From the NCBI GenBank assembly GCA_012517855.1, contig JAAYUD010000088.1:62001-126000 (forward strand): 64,000 nucleotides of DNA, read 5' to 3'. This stretch comes from Bacteroidales bacterium. GTDB lineage: Bacteria > Bacteroidota > Bacteroidia > Bacteroidales > Bacteroidaceae. Every line of letters begins with the position of its first letter. Position 1 is the stretch's first letter. Under the pieces are notes generated by a model. It was not told the origin of the DNA. It saw only the letters and a list, made by a program, of their open reading frames with translations, and searched no databases. The translations under genes were made by a program, and so were the position numbers. Positions 37,026 through 46,793 of this stretch are shown here, piece after piece.

Positions 37026-38564
37026 CTAATTATTTAAAGGTAATGTAATAACAAATTTTGTTCCTTGTCCAAGTTCACTTTCAACTCGGATAGTCCCCTT
37101 GTGGGCTAAAATAATCTTCTTCACATAAGCCAACCCCAGTCCAAATCCTTTGACGTCATGAATATTACCGGTATGTACTCGATAAAATTTATCGAATATT
37201 TTTTTCACATCATCTTTCTTAATACCTATACCATTGTCTTCTATTGATATCATAAAATTATTCGATTCATTCCATGTTTTGACGTTAAGCAACAAATTGA
37301 CATCCGGATTCTTATATTTCACAGCATTGTCCATCAAGTTGAATATTACATTCGTCAAATGCATTTCGTCTGCAAAGATTTCTGAATTCTGAGCTTCAAG
37401 ACTTGACGTAATTTTTCCTTCATAGCGTTCCACTTTCAATGCGAAAGTATTAGTTACGCCTTCTATCAGTTCATTCCCGTCAAGTGTCTTTTTCTTAAGC
37501 ATCGTCTGTTGACGATCGAACATAGACATCTGCAACACCTTTTCTACCTGAAAACGAAGCCGTTTTGTTTCATCATTGATCACCGTAGAGATATGCTGAA
37601 ACATTGCAGGCGACTTCCCTACAGCCGGATCTTTCAACATCTGCGCCGCCAATGAAATAGTCGAGATCGGCGTTTTAAACTCATGAGTCATATTGTTCAC
37701 AAAGTCATTCTTCATCTCAGTAAGTTTCTTTTGACGGAAGACTATAAACAATGTATATATAAAGGTAATAAGCAACACAATAGTAAATATCAACGAAGGA
37801 ACCATAAAGTTGATCGAACTATAGATATAATCTTTACGTGCCGGAAAATGCACTTTCAATATATTCATTTTCGACGGAGGGTCATTTTGAAAAAGAGGTT
37901 GGGTATAAGAGATATCACTGCCTTTATCCTCATAGTCAGAACAACGATACACTTCTCGCCCGTTTTTATCGATTATCGAAAAATGATACGGAAGTTCAAT
38001 TCCTTCATTAAGCAAATCAAGTTTCAGATAATTATCAATATCCTTATAACGGATACGCTCACCTATTGCTTGATCGGCAGAATGATAAATCATTTGCCAA
38101 GCCACTTCATCAAGTAAATAACGCTGATACCTGTAACGATTACGAATAGCCTCTATCAAACTTTGCGACGTTTGTGGTATTGTATTTAGCCCATGACGCC
38201 GAGAGATCATTGCCTGAGGCAACGTAGTCGAATTAGCCGGTATTGTTTTATATTCTATAGCACCTCTCGAGCTGCCAGGAGACTTAAGCATATAGTCTTG
38301 TGTTTTTTGAACAAAGTCCGAACCCGGCTGAGAAGACTGTAACGTTTTGCGTTCCGCACCAGAAGTATCTTCGATGAGCCAGCGTTGAGTTTCGTTATAT
38401 TCCACATCTTTCGATACCTGAAACAAACTACGTTTCACAGCTGCATCAAACTGCTGATTGCGCATTTTAACCATCTCCTCGATATAGCTGACCTGCAAAT
38501 AGAGCAGACCCAGAAAAGATAGCCCCATAATGATACCTAATATCCAAATAGTGGTCTTCTTCAT
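37026..38564 (-). CDS. rprX: Sensor histidine kinase RprX
   Basis: The 512-residue kinase has an N-terminal membrane helix (TTIWILGIIMGLSFLGLLYLQ), a periplasmic sensor region, a second membrane helix at about 250-272, and the catalytic core: H-box FVNNMTHEFKTPISTISLAAQ, N-box IFNLMDNAVKY, then DNGIGIKKDD and GFGLGLAYVKKI. It should phosphorylate RprY, encoded 4 bases downstream. The signal is unknown. Identity as RprX rests on the pairing and overall similarity to the Bacteroides system. Confidence 0.93.
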   Translation of the reverse strand: MKKTTIWILGIIMGLSFLGLLYLQVSYIEEMVKMRNQQFDAAVKRSLFQVSKDVEYNETQRWLIEDTSGAERKTLQSSQPGSDFVQKTQDYMLKSPGSSRGAIEYKTIPANSTTLPQAMISRRHGLNTIPQTSQSLIEAIRNRYRYQRYLLDEVAWQMIYHSADQAIGERIRYKDIDNYLKLDLLNEGIELPYHFSIIDKNGREVYRCSDYEDKGSDISYTQPLFQNDPPSKMNILKVHFPARKDYIYSSINFMVPSLIFTIVLLITFIYTLFIVFRQKKLTEMKNDFVNNMTHEFKTPISTISLAAQMLKDPAVGKSPAMFQHISTVINDETKRLRFQVEKVLQMSMFDRQQTMLKKKTLDGNELIEGVTNTFALKVERYEGKITSSLEAQNSEIFADEMHLTNVIFNLMDNAVKYKNPDVNLLLNVKTWNESNNFMISIEDNGIGIKKDDVKKIFDKFYRVHTGNIHDVKGFGLGLAYVKKIILAHKGTIRVESELGQGTKFVITLPLNN

Positions 38565-38708
38565 GACAACAAAATTAATATATTACTTTTAACAATCCTA
38601 ATTAGTTAAACTGATTTAACCATAAAATCATCAAAATTAACTAAAAACAAGGCATAATTAGCGAAAATATGCTCAATATAGAAAATACAAGACCTTATTA
38701 TAAAGAAA

Positions 38709-38736
38709 AACCGTATCCTTTTTAAGAGAATACGGT
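38709..38736 (-). terminator. Terminator downstream of the EF-G2 gene
   Basis: On the minus strand AACCGTATTCTC pairs with the AGGATACGGTT run (one mismatch) and is followed by TTTCTTT. Confidence 0.8.
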
Positions 38737-38761
38737 TAAAATATTAAAGAACAATTAATCT

Positions 38762-40918
38762 TTATTCTTCTGTTTGCTTCGCTTCAAAATCTTTGATCAA
38801 TTGAGCCTGTACATCACTCGGCACAAGCTCATAATTGGAGAACTTCATAGAAAAAGAAGCTCTACCACCCGTAAGCGAGCTCAAAGCCGTAGAATATGAA
38901 GACATCTCTTTGAGAGGAACTTTAGCACTCAGTTTTTCATAACCTTTTTCACTATTCATTCCCATAATAACGGCACGACGTCCCTGCAAATCACTCATCA
39001 CATCACCCATTCTATCGGATGGGACATAAACCTCCACATCGTATATCGGCTCCAGTATCTTAGGGCCAGCATTCTTGAATGCTTCACTGAAAGCATTACG
39101 TCCGGCAAGCATAAAAGACACCTCATTAGAATCTACCGGATGCATCTTTCCATCGTAAACAATCACTCTGACATCGCGAGCATAAGAACCTGTCAAAGGG
39201 CCTTGTTCCATACGAGCCATGATGCCTTTCAATATAGCCGGCATGAAACGAGCATCGATAGCGCCACCCACGACGCTGTTAATAAACACCAACTTGCCGC
39301 CCCATTCCAAAGGAATTTCTTCGGTTCCTCTTAAGGTAATCTTGTACTCTTGTCCATTAAACTTATATATTGTCGGAACAGGTACACCTTCCTTGTATGG
39401 TTCTACTATAAGATGAACTTCACCAAACTGTCCGGCACCTCCCGATTGTTTCTTATGACGATAGTCAGCACGAGCTGCCTTCGTAATAGTCTCGCGATAG
39501 GGAATGCGAGGTTCTTCGAACTTAACAGGTATATGTTCGTTATTCTCGAGACGCCATTTCAACGTCCGAAGATGGAATTCTCCCTGCCCGTGGACTAACG
39601 TTTGACGCAATTCTTTAGACTGCTCAACAACCCATGTAGGATCTTCTTCGCGCATCCGATTGACCAGAGCCATCATCTTCTCCATATCACCGGCATTGAC
39701 CGGAAGAATAGCACGAGTATACTTAGAGTTGGGATATTTAATAAAATTAAATTTATAGTCAGAATCTTTACCATTCAGAGTATTGCCTGTCTTCACATCT
39801 TTGAGCTTCACCATAGCACCAATATCCCCCGCTTGAAGTTCTTCAATCTTAATACGATTGGCACCTGCCACTACATACATTTGCGCAACACGTTCTTTTG
39901 AACCACGATCGGCATTAAGCAAATCATCTCCTTCATGCACTTTACCACTCATTACTTTAAAATAAGAGACTTCACCGATATGAGGTTCCATGCTGGTCTT
40001 GAAGAAATAAAGCGATTCAGGTCCGTTTACATCAGGAGCAACTTCTTTATCATCAGTATTTTTTATTTTTGACATTTCGGTCACAAAAGGAACTACATTT
40101 CCCAAAAATTCCATCAGCCGACGAACACCCATATCACGACCTGCACAAACACAGAAGACAGGAAAGATTCCCCGAACAGCCAATCCTTTGCGAATACCTT
40201 CACGCATTTCATCTTCAGTCAATGTCTCTTGAGAGAAAAATTTATCCATCAGTGCTTCATCATTTTCAGCCGCAGCCTCAACCAATGCTTTATGCATTTC
40301 CATTGCCTTATCCATTTGGTCAGCTGGAATATCTTCTATATCAGGAGTGCCCCCCTCGGCTTTCCACGAATATTTTTTCATCAGCAAGACATCGATTACA
40401 GCATTAAAGTTGGGTCCCGTCGCTACAGGATACTGAACAGGAATAACCTTGGAACCATAAACATCTTTCAGTTGTGCCATGATACTATCATAGTCACACT
40501 TATCATTATCAAGCTGATTTACTACGAAAATAACAGGTTTATTATATTTTTCGGTATAGCGAAAATGATTCTGAGTACCTACTTCTACACCATATTGACC
40601 ATTCAACAATAAAATTGCCGTATCAGTAACATTCAAGGCAGTCACTACCCCGCCAACAAAGTCATCCGAACCCGGACAATCAATAAAGTTCAACTTCTTA
40701 TTATTCCACTCCACATGATAAATAGTAGAGAACACCGAGTAACCGTATTCCTGCTCTACAGGGAAATAATCACTCACAGTGTTCTTTGCATCAATTGTAC
40801 CACGACGTTTTATAATACCACCCTCGTAAAGCATAGCTTCAGCGAGGGTGGTTTTCCCAGCGCCCATATTTCCTAGCAGGGCAATGTTTTTAATTTCACT
40901 TGTTTGATATACTTTCAT
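38762..40918 (-). CDS. fusA2: EF-G2, elongation factor G paralog with a defective GTPase site
   Basis: The 718-residue protein has the full EF-G domain order (G domain about 1-270, domain II, III, IV with RADYRHKKQSGGAGQFGEV and V). The GTPase motifs are altered: the P-loop is GNMGAGKTT rather than AHIDAGKTT, switch I has QEYGYSVFS where RGITI is normal, and switch II is DCPGSDDF (residues 80-87) with Ser84 where the catalytic His of DTPGHVDF belongs. This matches the Bacteroides EF-G2 group, reported to support translation without GTP hydrolysis and to matter for gut colonisation. It is a single gene with its own terminator. Confidence 0.9.
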   Translation of the reverse strand: MKVYQTSEIKNIALLGNMGAGKTTLAEAMLYEGGIIKRRGTIDAKNTVSDYFPVEQEYGYSVFSTIYHVEWNNKKLNFIDCPGSDDFVGGVVTALNVTDTAILLLNGQYGVEVGTQNHFRYTEKYNKPVIFVVNQLDNDKCDYDSIMAQLKDVYGSKVIPVQYPVATGPNFNAVIDVLLMKKYSWKAEGGTPDIEDIPADQMDKAMEMHKALVEAAAENDEALMDKFFSQETLTEDEMREGIRKGLAVRGIFPVFCVCAGRDMGVRRLMEFLGNVVPFVTEMSKIKNTDDKEVAPDVNGPESLYFFKTSMEPHIGEVSYFKVMSGKVHEGDDLLNADRGSKERVAQMYVVAGANRIKIEELQAGDIGAMVKLKDVKTGNTLNGKDSDYKFNFIKYPNSKYTRAILPVNAGDMEKMMALVNRMREEDPTWVVEQSKELRQTLVHGQGEFHLRTLKWRLENNEHIPVKFEEPRIPYRETITKAARADYRHKKQSGGAGQFGEVHLIVEPYKEGVPVPTIYKFNGQEYKITLRGTEEIPLEWGGKLVFINSVVGGAIDARFMPAILKGIMARMEQGPLTGSYARDVRVIVYDGKMHPVDSNEVSFMLAGRNAFSEAFKNAGPKILEPIYDVEVYVPSDRMGDVMSDLQGRRAVIMGMNSEKGYEKLSAKVPLKEMSSYSTALSSLTGGRASFSMKFSNYELVPSDVQAQLIKDFEAKQTEE

Positions 40919-41091
40919 GATATAAAAATTTAATGTGAATTATCAAATAACATGCTGTTTCTCTTAATGAGTCCGCAAAATAGAAATTTATATCTTTAAA
41001 AACAATTAAAAGCCAGTGTTACTAAACAATGTTATATAACACTATTCACTCTTATTTAATAAAATAATCATTTTATATCGTACTAAAATTG

Positions 41092-41099
41092 TAATTTTG
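41092..41099 (+). promoter_or_regulatory. -7 box of hemW
   Basis: TAATTTTG fits TAnnTTTG; the predicted start near 41106 leaves a leader of about 16 bases. Confidence 0.5.
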
Positions 41100-41121
41100 C
41101 CGTATCAAAAAATATCTAGAC

Positions 41122-42258
41122 ATGGCAGGCATTTATCTTCACATACCTTTCTGCGAATCACGGTGCATCTATTGCAATTTCTATTCAACAACTCGATTTG
41201 ACGTTTGGAAAGATAGATACGTAGCAGCCCTGTGCCAAGAAATTCGCGAACGAAAAGACTATCTCAAAGGAGAACTGATACATACAATATATTTAGGCGG
41301 TGGAACTCCCTCCCAACTAAGTATTGCACAGTTAAAAACCATCTTTGAGTGTATTGAAGAAAACTACGACCTCAAGCAATGCGAGGAAACAACGTTCGAA
41401 GCCAACCCAGACGATCTCACTTTAGAATATCTGTCGGAATTAAAACGCTTACCGATCAACCGTATCAGCATGGGAGTACAAACATTTGATAACCGAATGC
41501 TAAGATTCCTGCGCCGCCGGCACGATGCCGAAGAAGCCATCCATGCTATTGAATGCTGCCGAAAAGTAGGATTCGACAACTTCAGTATCGACCTGATATA
41601 TGGCCTACCAGAAGAGACACCCGAGCGCTGGAAAAGTGACATTGCACAAACCTTAGCATTAAGACCGCCACACATCAGCGCTTATTGTTTGAGCTACGAG
41701 TCGGGGACTCCACTAGATAAGATGTTGAAAAAGCATCAAATAAAAGAAGTAGATGAACAAAACAGCTTGTCATATTACAATCTTTTGATGAAAGAATTAA
41801 AACAAGCTGGATACGAGCACTACGAAATATCCAATTTTTGTTTACCCGGTAAATATTCCCGACACAACAGTTCCTATTGGAGAGGTATCCGTTATCTAGG
41901 ATGTGGAGCTTCTGCCCATTCTTATAATGGCAATGAGCGGGACTGGAATACGGCAGATTTAAAACAATATATCACAGGCATCGAAAATAGAAACAGAATA
42001 TTCGAATCGGAAATTCTCAACGGTACAACAAAATACAACGAATTAATAATGACTGCTCTACGCACGTCCATAGGCATAAATATGAATAAATTGGAAGAGA
42101 CGTCAGGCAAAAAAGCCCACGATTATTGTCTCAAGATGGCAACTCCTCATCTGAAAACGCATAAACTGGAATATACAAACGGATATTTGCGACTCACGCC
42201 AGACGGAATCTTTGTTTCTGATGATATTATAAGTGATTTGTTTATTGTTTCTCTTTAG
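41122..42258 (+). CDS. hemW: HemW, radical-SAM heme chaperone
   Basis: The 378-residue protein starts MAGIYLHIPFCESRCIYCNFYS, giving the HemW-type cluster motif Cx3Cx2C followed by x-F. Other family segments are IYLGGGTPSQL, RISMGVQTF, FSIDLIYGLPEET and a C-terminal HemW domain. HemN, the true coproporphyrinogen oxidase, carries a different motif, so I call this HemW, a heme-binding chaperone. Its 3' end overlaps the convergent Fur-family gene by 17 bases. Confidence 0.92.
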   Translation: MAGIYLHIPFCESRCIYCNFYSTTRFDVWKDRYVAALCQEIRERKDYLKGELIHTIYLGGGTPSQLSIAQLKTIFECIEENYDLKQCEETTFEANPDDLTLEYLSELKRLPINRISMGVQTFDNRMLRFLRRRHDAEEAIHAIECCRKVGFDNFSIDLIYGLPEETPERWKSDIAQTLALRPPHISAYCLSYESGTPLDKMLKKHQIKEVDEQNSLSYYNLLMKELKQAGYEHYEISNFCLPGKYSRHNSSYWRGIRYLGCGASAHSYNGNERDWNTADLKQYITGIENRNRIFESEILNGTTKYNELIMTALRTSIGINMNKLEETSGKKAHDYCLKMATPHLKTHKLEYTNGYLRLTPDGIFVSDDIISDLFIVSL

Positions 42259-42679
42259 CGGCACACTCCGCACAAAGTCCTTTCATTACATAATTGATAC
42301 TGTCAAGCGTAAAGCCTTTGGGTATTTTTACCACAGGAACAGGTTCATTTTGAATACAAAAAGTGCGATGGCACCGCTCGCAATAGAAATGGGTATGTTG
42401 ATCGGCCACCGAACAAGTGCAATGATCATCGCATACACCGTATTTCAGCGATCCGCTTCCATCATCAACACTGTGTATCAACCGATGGAGTAAAAACAAA
42501 TTGATGGCACGAGAAATTGAAGACTTATCGACCGTATTATCCAACAGATTCTCCAAATCGAAAAGTGAAACAGTGCGCTTTGCCTCCAGCATCGCACGAA
42601 GCACCAAAAGCCTGATAGCGGTAGGTTTGATATGCCGCAAAGACAATTTCTCTAAACATTCATTATTAACATCTTCCAT
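42242..42679 (-). CDS. Fur-family metal-dependent regulator
   Basis: I start at 42679 (MEDVNNECLEKLSLRHIKPTAIRLLVLRAML); the upstream frame has no plausible start. The 145-residue protein has the Fur winged helix (VDKSSISRAINLFLLHRLIHSV) and a metal-binding dimerisation domain (DDHCTCSVADQHTHFYCERCHRTFC ... GLCAEC) with two CxxC pairs. Whether it senses iron, zinc or peroxide is not decided by the sequence; the extra Cys-rich loop fits a Zur or PerR member as well as Fur. A -7 box lies at 42787-42780 on the minus strand. Confidence 0.88.
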   Translation of the reverse strand: MEDVNNECLEKLSLRHIKPTAIRLLVLRAMLEAKRTVSLFDLENLLDNTVDKSSISRAINLFLLHRLIHSVDDGSGSLKYGVCDDHCTCSVADQHTHFYCERCHRTFCIQNEPVPVVKIPKGFTLDSINYVMKGLCAECAAKEKQ

Positions 42680-42779
42680 TTTTATATCAGTTGTATGTTT
42701 GCATCGAAAAGGGCACATTAGGCATATATAAGCACCACTTAGTATCAATGCAAAAGCATTATAACATATATATTATCTA

Positions 42780-42787
42780 CAAAGATA
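42780..42787 (-). promoter_or_regulatory. -7 box of the Fur-family gene
   Basis: TATCTTTG on the minus strand fits TAnnTTTG; the predicted start is near 42773. Otherwise 42788-43077 is AT-rich and I see nothing further in it. Confidence 0.5.
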
Positions 42788-43077
42788 AGTTGATTATCGC
42801 TAATCTGTTGTGGTTTCGTAATATTTTTGGCATTACAGTCAGAGAATAAGTAAGAATAGAACATGCCTTAATCCATAGAACAGAAAAATTAGACAAGAAT
42901 TCAGATACAGCTTCTTTCCAAAAAAGTTTCCCCCTTTTTTGTAATATCAAATCATTTCATTAATTTTGAAAATTGTTGACGAATCTACTTTTATTCTGCA
43001 CGAGCAAAATATTCTTATGAGATTTCAGAACTCTTGATTAAAATTTTATTATTGAACTACACTTAAATATTATTGCC

Positions 43078-43785
43078 ATGAAACATTTATTATTACTTAT
43101 CCCTTTAATCACAGCATCAGTATTTGTAGTCAACACAGGTGCATCAAAATGCACTAAAGCTAGAAGTTCAACAACGAACATCGCCCCAAAGGCTCTTGAT
43201 ATGCCCACAGCAAGAGTAAAAACGAACGACAACAACCAATTCGTTTACCCTCTTACGGCGAACGAAGCAAATCACAACGGAGATGGTAGCTATGCGGATG
43301 CATCTATTATAGAACATCTAAAGGTCTTTTTATCCATAAAAGAGAATACGGATTCGGTACAACGGCTTATAGACACACATCGCTTAACTAGAAAAGAGAA
43401 GATTGCAGTTCGCAATAAAATAAAGGCTATCAAAATATCAAACGATATTAGATCTCGTTTTAATTCTTTATTTTCCAGTTGGGAACATTTCATCAATACA
43501 GACTCTAGAATAATTTACAGCAGTAACTTGGGAGATAGAAAACAGTCTGAATATTATACACAACTACTGCAAATGGGAAAAGATATATTACCCTTGGTTG
43601 TTGAAAAAATGCTCAATGAAAAGTATTTCTATGCCATCATATTGTATGATGATTTGCAAAACAACGATCCTCGGCTATGTTACAAAGCTGGAGATAAAAC
43701 AACTGTTGGAGTCATAGTCGGTGAGCAAACTCGAGCAGCAATGACTGTATTAAAATGGTATCGCAATGCATCTGAATCTAAATAA
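43078..43785 (+). CDS. Secreted protein of unknown function
   Basis: The 235-residue product starts with a signal-like hydrophobic N-terminus (MKHLLLLIPLITASVFVVNTGA). The rest is hydrophilic, with a helical middle (RLTRKEKIAVRNKIKAIK) and a conserved-looking C-terminal half (SWEHFINTDSRIIYSSN, YTQLLQMGKDILPLVVEKM, FYAIILYDDLQNNDPRL, AAMTVLKWYRNA). I do not recognise a family. It stands alone, just upstream of the second copy of the dispersed repeats, and only a weak hairpin (CTCG/CGAG) follows the stop codon. Confidence 0.7.
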   Translation: MKHLLLLIPLITASVFVVNTGASKCTKARSSTTNIAPKALDMPTARVKTNDNNQFVYPLTANEANHNGDGSYADASIIEHLKVFLSIKENTDSVQRLIDTHRLTRKEKIAVRNKIKAIKISNDIRSRFNSLFSSWEHFINTDSRIIYSSNLGDRKQSEYYTQLLQMGKDILPLVVEKMLNEKYFYAIILYDDLQNNDPRLCYKAGDKTTVGVIVGEQTRAAMTVLKWYRNASESK

Positions 43786-43835
43786 AAGCAAAAGCCCTCG
43801 ATAAACGAGAGTCCCTTTAAATCATAAAAGCTCAA

Positions 43836-43990
43836 CCGTATGTCGCCACCGTAACTTTTGTTAGTTACAGCAACAACATACGGTTGATTTTCTGCAATAT
43901 TATCGTATGTTAGTTTTTTCGGTGACATACTTAAGTTTTTCCGAAAACGTATGGACGTCAACAATTTTAGGTCCATACGTGGTTTTGAGT
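43836..43990. repeat. Dispersed repeat block A, copy 2 (shortened)
   Basis: CGTATGTCGCCACCGTAAC (from 43837) is mirrored by GTTAGTTACAGCAACAACATACGG with only TTTT between, a contracted form of the 1418-1530 palindrome. It is followed by the same TCGTATGTTAGTTTTTTCGG segment found at about 1571. No gene overlaps it. Confidence 0.8.
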
Positions 43991-44029
43991 GGTAAGAACT
44001 CACCGGTAAAACCATGAAAAGACATCTGC

Positions 44030-44240
44030 ATTTCAACCTTTACCACCTCCGTATGACACCATTACGCGCTATCCCACAGTAGGTTAACGATGCACCATAT
44101 ACAACGCCAGCGGAAAAAGGTCCGAAAATCGACCCTAGAGCATACTGTAGAGTCCTTGTTTTCAGCGGACCTCTGCTTAGAATAAGTCTAAACGATAGCC
44201 TACAGGTAGCTGAGTGGCCGTTTGTGTATATACGAGTGTG
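44030..44240. repeat. Dispersed repeat block E, copy 2
   Basis: This matches 2441-2660, with TATGACACCATTACGCGCTA identical in both. Here the block lies between A and B, unlike copy 1 where it follows D. Confidence 0.75.
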
Positions 44241-44374
44241 TCTCATTTATTTAGTTCTTCATGTCCCTTATTCTTCTCATTTTTACTGATGAACTCGAGA
44301 CGTACATTTTTATTAATACCAGATTTGTGAATCTAAAGTAGTGATGTTGATGCTGCTTTTCTGAACATTTTGGG

Positions 44375-44705
44375 AGGTGAATATTGAAGACGATACTGAT
44401 ACTATTTTAACCATACGGAAGTGGTACTTATTGGCTTACTCAATCGACCCTGCGTCCTCAAAAAATGATAAGGACGAACATAAAAATTCATAAGGACGAA
44501 ACTAAAAGTTTATACTTACAAACATTTATTTTCGTCCTTATGAATTTCTCGCTGTATATCAACACATTGCGCAGCTTATCTTTATTTATTGTATTAATCT
44601 GATTTACACTTGAGCAGTAAACATATAACAAGAATAGTGCTCTACAAGGGTTTGTTGCACCTCTTCGGATAAGAAAGTATCAGAATGGCTAAGGATATTC
44701 ACTTC
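44375..44705. repeat. Dispersed repeat blocks B, C and D, copy 2
   Basis: ACTGATACTATTTTAACCAT (block B), the long hairpin of block C (23-bp arms at 44484-44506 and 44525-44547 with one mismatch) and GATAAGAAAGTATCAGAAT (block D) recur in the same order as at 1960-2290. The stretch from 44706 to the terminator at 44855 shows nothing else. Confidence 0.8.
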
Positions 44706-44854
44706 CTGAAACAGACAAAATGGCTAATTAACAACAACGCGATGTATAATAGATAGCTCCTGTGTTAATAGATGCATGCATAATGATACTTTAAAAGTTC
44801 AATGATGCTTAAAAAATAGGGCATAAATAGTTTTCAACAACCAATTATTACCAT

Positions 44855-44900
44855 AAAAGACAGGAATAGGAAGAAAATATTGATTCTCTTCCTATTCCTA
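44855..44900 (-). terminator. Terminator of the methylmalonyl-CoA decarboxylase operon
   Basis: On the minus strand GGAATAGGAAGA pairs perfectly with TCTTCCTATTCC and is followed by a T-rich tract, 23 bases after the mmdB stop codon. Confidence 0.85.
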
Positions 44901-44922
44901 TCTAATTGAATATGTTAGCTTT

Positions 44923-46089
44923 CTAGCCCAAGAAACCGAGCAACACACCTGCTGCAACAGCAGATCCGATAACACCGGCCACATTAGGCCCCATAGCATG
45001 CATCAGAAGATAGTTTGTCGGGTCATACTCAAGCCCCAAATTCTGAGATATTCGTGCCGACATAGGTACGGCTGAGACACCAGCGTTTCCAATAAGTGGA
45101 TTCATCTTGTTGCCCGTTTTAAGGAACAAGTTGAAGAACTTAACAAAGAGCACACCCGATGCTGTTGCAATGATAAAGGCGCAAAATCCCAAGAAGAAGA
45201 CACCCAACGTACTGGCTGTCAGAAATTCAGAAGCTTGCGTCGATGCACCTACCGTCATACCCAAAAGGATTGTAATTACATCGGTCATAGGGCCGGCAGC
45301 TGTATCTGCCAAGCGGCGAGTACAACCACTCTCCTTCAGCAAATTGCCAAAAAAGAGCATACCAAGCAACGGTAATCCGGATGGGACAACAAAACACGTG
45401 AGCAAAAGCCCGATAATCGGAAACAATATTTTTTCGGTGTGCGACACTTGTCGAGCAGGCCTCATTCGTATGAGACGTTCTTTCTTAGTAGTGAAAAGGC
45501 GCATAATAGGCGGCTGAATAAGCGGAACACACGCCATATACGAATAAGCCGAAACGGCAATAGCTCCTAACAAATTTGGCGACAGCTTTGAAGAGAGAAA
45601 TATAGCGGTGGGGCCGTCAGCGCCACCGATGATGGCAATACCCGCAGCTTGATTGGGTTCAAAACCTATTAACAGAGCAATAATATATGCTCCGAATATT
45701 CCAAACTGCGCAGCAGCTCCGACCAAAATTAACTTGGGATTTGATATCAGTGCCGAAAAGTCGGTCATGGCACCGATTCCCAAAAAGATAAGCGGAGGAT
45801 ACCACCCTTCTCTCACACCTTGATATAAGATGTTCAACACCGATCCTTGTTCATAAATACCAATTTCGAGCCCTGCATCTGCCTTAAAAGGAATATTACC
45901 GATAAGAATACCAAACCCTATTGGTATTAACAATAACGGCTCAAAATCTTTTTTAATGGCAAGATACAAAAAGATCAAACCCACAGCAATCATTATAAAA
46001 TGCTCATAAGTAGCATTTGCAAAGCCTGTGAATAGCCAAAAATCTTTTAGGTTATCGGCAATAAATGAAAAGAAACCACTGTCGCTCAT
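44923..46089 (-). CDS. mmdB: Sodium-pumping methylmalonyl-CoA decarboxylase, beta subunit
   Basis: The 388-residue integral membrane protein has about ten hydrophobic segments and the conserved carboxyltransferase-linked sodium-pump motifs (FLGIGAMTDFSALISNPK, GGADGPTAIFLSSKLSP, GNAGVSAVPMSARISQNLG, NYLLMHAMGPNVAGVIGSAVAAG). It removes CO2 from carboxybiotin and exports sodium ions. It is the last gene of the operon, 5 bases after the biotin carrier gene. Oxaloacetate decarboxylase beta is the close alternative; the adjacent epimerase and carboxyltransferase favour methylmalonyl-CoA. Confidence 0.93.
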   Translation of the reverse strand: MSDSGFFSFIADNLKDFWLFTGFANATYEHFIMIAVGLIFLYLAIKKDFEPLLLIPIGFGILIGNIPFKADAGLEIGIYEQGSVLNILYQGVREGWYPPLIFLGIGAMTDFSALISNPKLILVGAAAQFGIFGAYIIALLIGFEPNQAAGIAIIGGADGPTAIFLSSKLSPNLLGAIAVSAYSYMACVPLIQPPIMRLFTTKKERLIRMRPARQVSHTEKILFPIIGLLLTCFVVPSGLPLLGMLFFGNLLKESGCTRRLADTAAGPMTDVITILLGMTVGASTQASEFLTASTLGVFFLGFCAFIIATASGVLFVKFFNLFLKTGNKMNPLIGNAGVSAVPMSARISQNLGLEYDPTNYLLMHAMGPNVAGVIGSAVAAGVLLGFLG

Positions 46090-46094
46090 ATTAT

Positions 46095-46535
46095 TTACCC
46101 GATTAAAATAAGATCAGTACCTTCAAGAACAGAATCACCCTTGTTGACCTTAATAGCGGTTACGGTGCCTTCTTTGTCTGCATTGATATTGTTTTCCATC
46201 TTCATAGCTTCGAGTATAACGACTGTCTGCCCAACTTTCACAACATCACCAACAGCAACTTTAACATCTTTGATAACTCCAGGCAACGGAGACTTAACGC
46301 CTTTTCCTTTTGCCGAAGCAGCGGGAGCGGCCTCTTGTTTAACCGGAGTTACGGGAACTGCAGGAGTCTCTACAGGAGCTGCAGACATTTTGGGCATAGC
46401 AGGAGCAACGACATTGTTGTCTAGTTCTACTTCATACGGTGTACCATTAACCTCTACATGAGCGATTTTATCTTCTACATCTTTGATGGTTACATTATAG
46501 AGGTTACCATTAATTTTATATTTATACTGTTTCAT
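46095..46535 (-). CDS. mmdC: Biotin carboxyl carrier subunit of the decarboxylase
   Basis: The 146-residue protein has an N-terminal small domain (MKQYKYKINGNLYNVTIKD), an Ala/Pro linker at about 50-75, and a C-terminal biotinyl domain with the biotinylation site EAMKMENN. The lysine of AMKM carries biotin and shuttles CO2 from the carboxyltransferase (mmdA) to the membrane subunit (mmdB). It lies between the small epsilon-like gene and mmdB. Confidence 0.95.
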   Translation of the reverse strand: MKQYKYKINGNLYNVTIKDVEDKIAHVEVNGTPYEVELDNNVVAPAMPKMSAAPVETPAVPVTPVKQEAAPAASAKGKGVKSPLPGVIKDVKVAVGDVVKVGQTVVILEAMKMENNINADKEGTVTAIKVNKGDSVLEGTDLILIG

Positions 46536-46559
46536 CTTTTTTGTTTTGTTAATTGAATA

Positions 46560-46766
46560 TTACCGTTTAGGAGTATGACGGAGAGTAAGTACTTTAGATC
46601 CCCAAGGCTGGCTATGCTGTTTGGATGTATCCATCGTCAACATGCAAGTCTCACCGTCGTGAATATTGCTCTCATCATATTCGTAAAGAGCCATACTGAT
46701 TGCAGCATAAACACTGTCGAGAGCAGTAAACCTCTTCTCGTCCGAATTTAAATGATTCTTTTCCAT
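46560..46766 (-). CDS. Small epsilon-like subunit of the decarboxylase, paralog of the OadG-fusion tail
   Basis: The 68-residue protein aligns along residues 16-68 with the last 51 residues of the OadG fusion encoded just upstream: VYAAISMALYEYDESNIHD against YYAAIAMALHEYQNNIHD, and PWGSKVLTLRHTPKR against PWSSKIYTLRHVPKR. This recalls the Veillonella enzyme, in which the small epsilon chain (MmdE) is similar to the C-terminus of the delta chain. I therefore infer an epsilon-like role in complex assembly or stability. The gene lies 27 bases downstream of the fusion gene. Confidence 0.75.
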   Translation of the reverse strand: MEKNHLNSDEKRFTALDSVYAAISMALYEYDESNIHDGETCMLTMDTSKQHSQPWGSKVLTLRHTPKR

Positions 46767-46793
46767 TATTTGTTTATTCTTTGTTTATACGAA

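Noticed and set aside
43790-43820. Terminator after the unknown secreted protein
   Set aside because: The CTCG/CGAG stem is only four to five pairs long and lacks a T-run; too weak to call.
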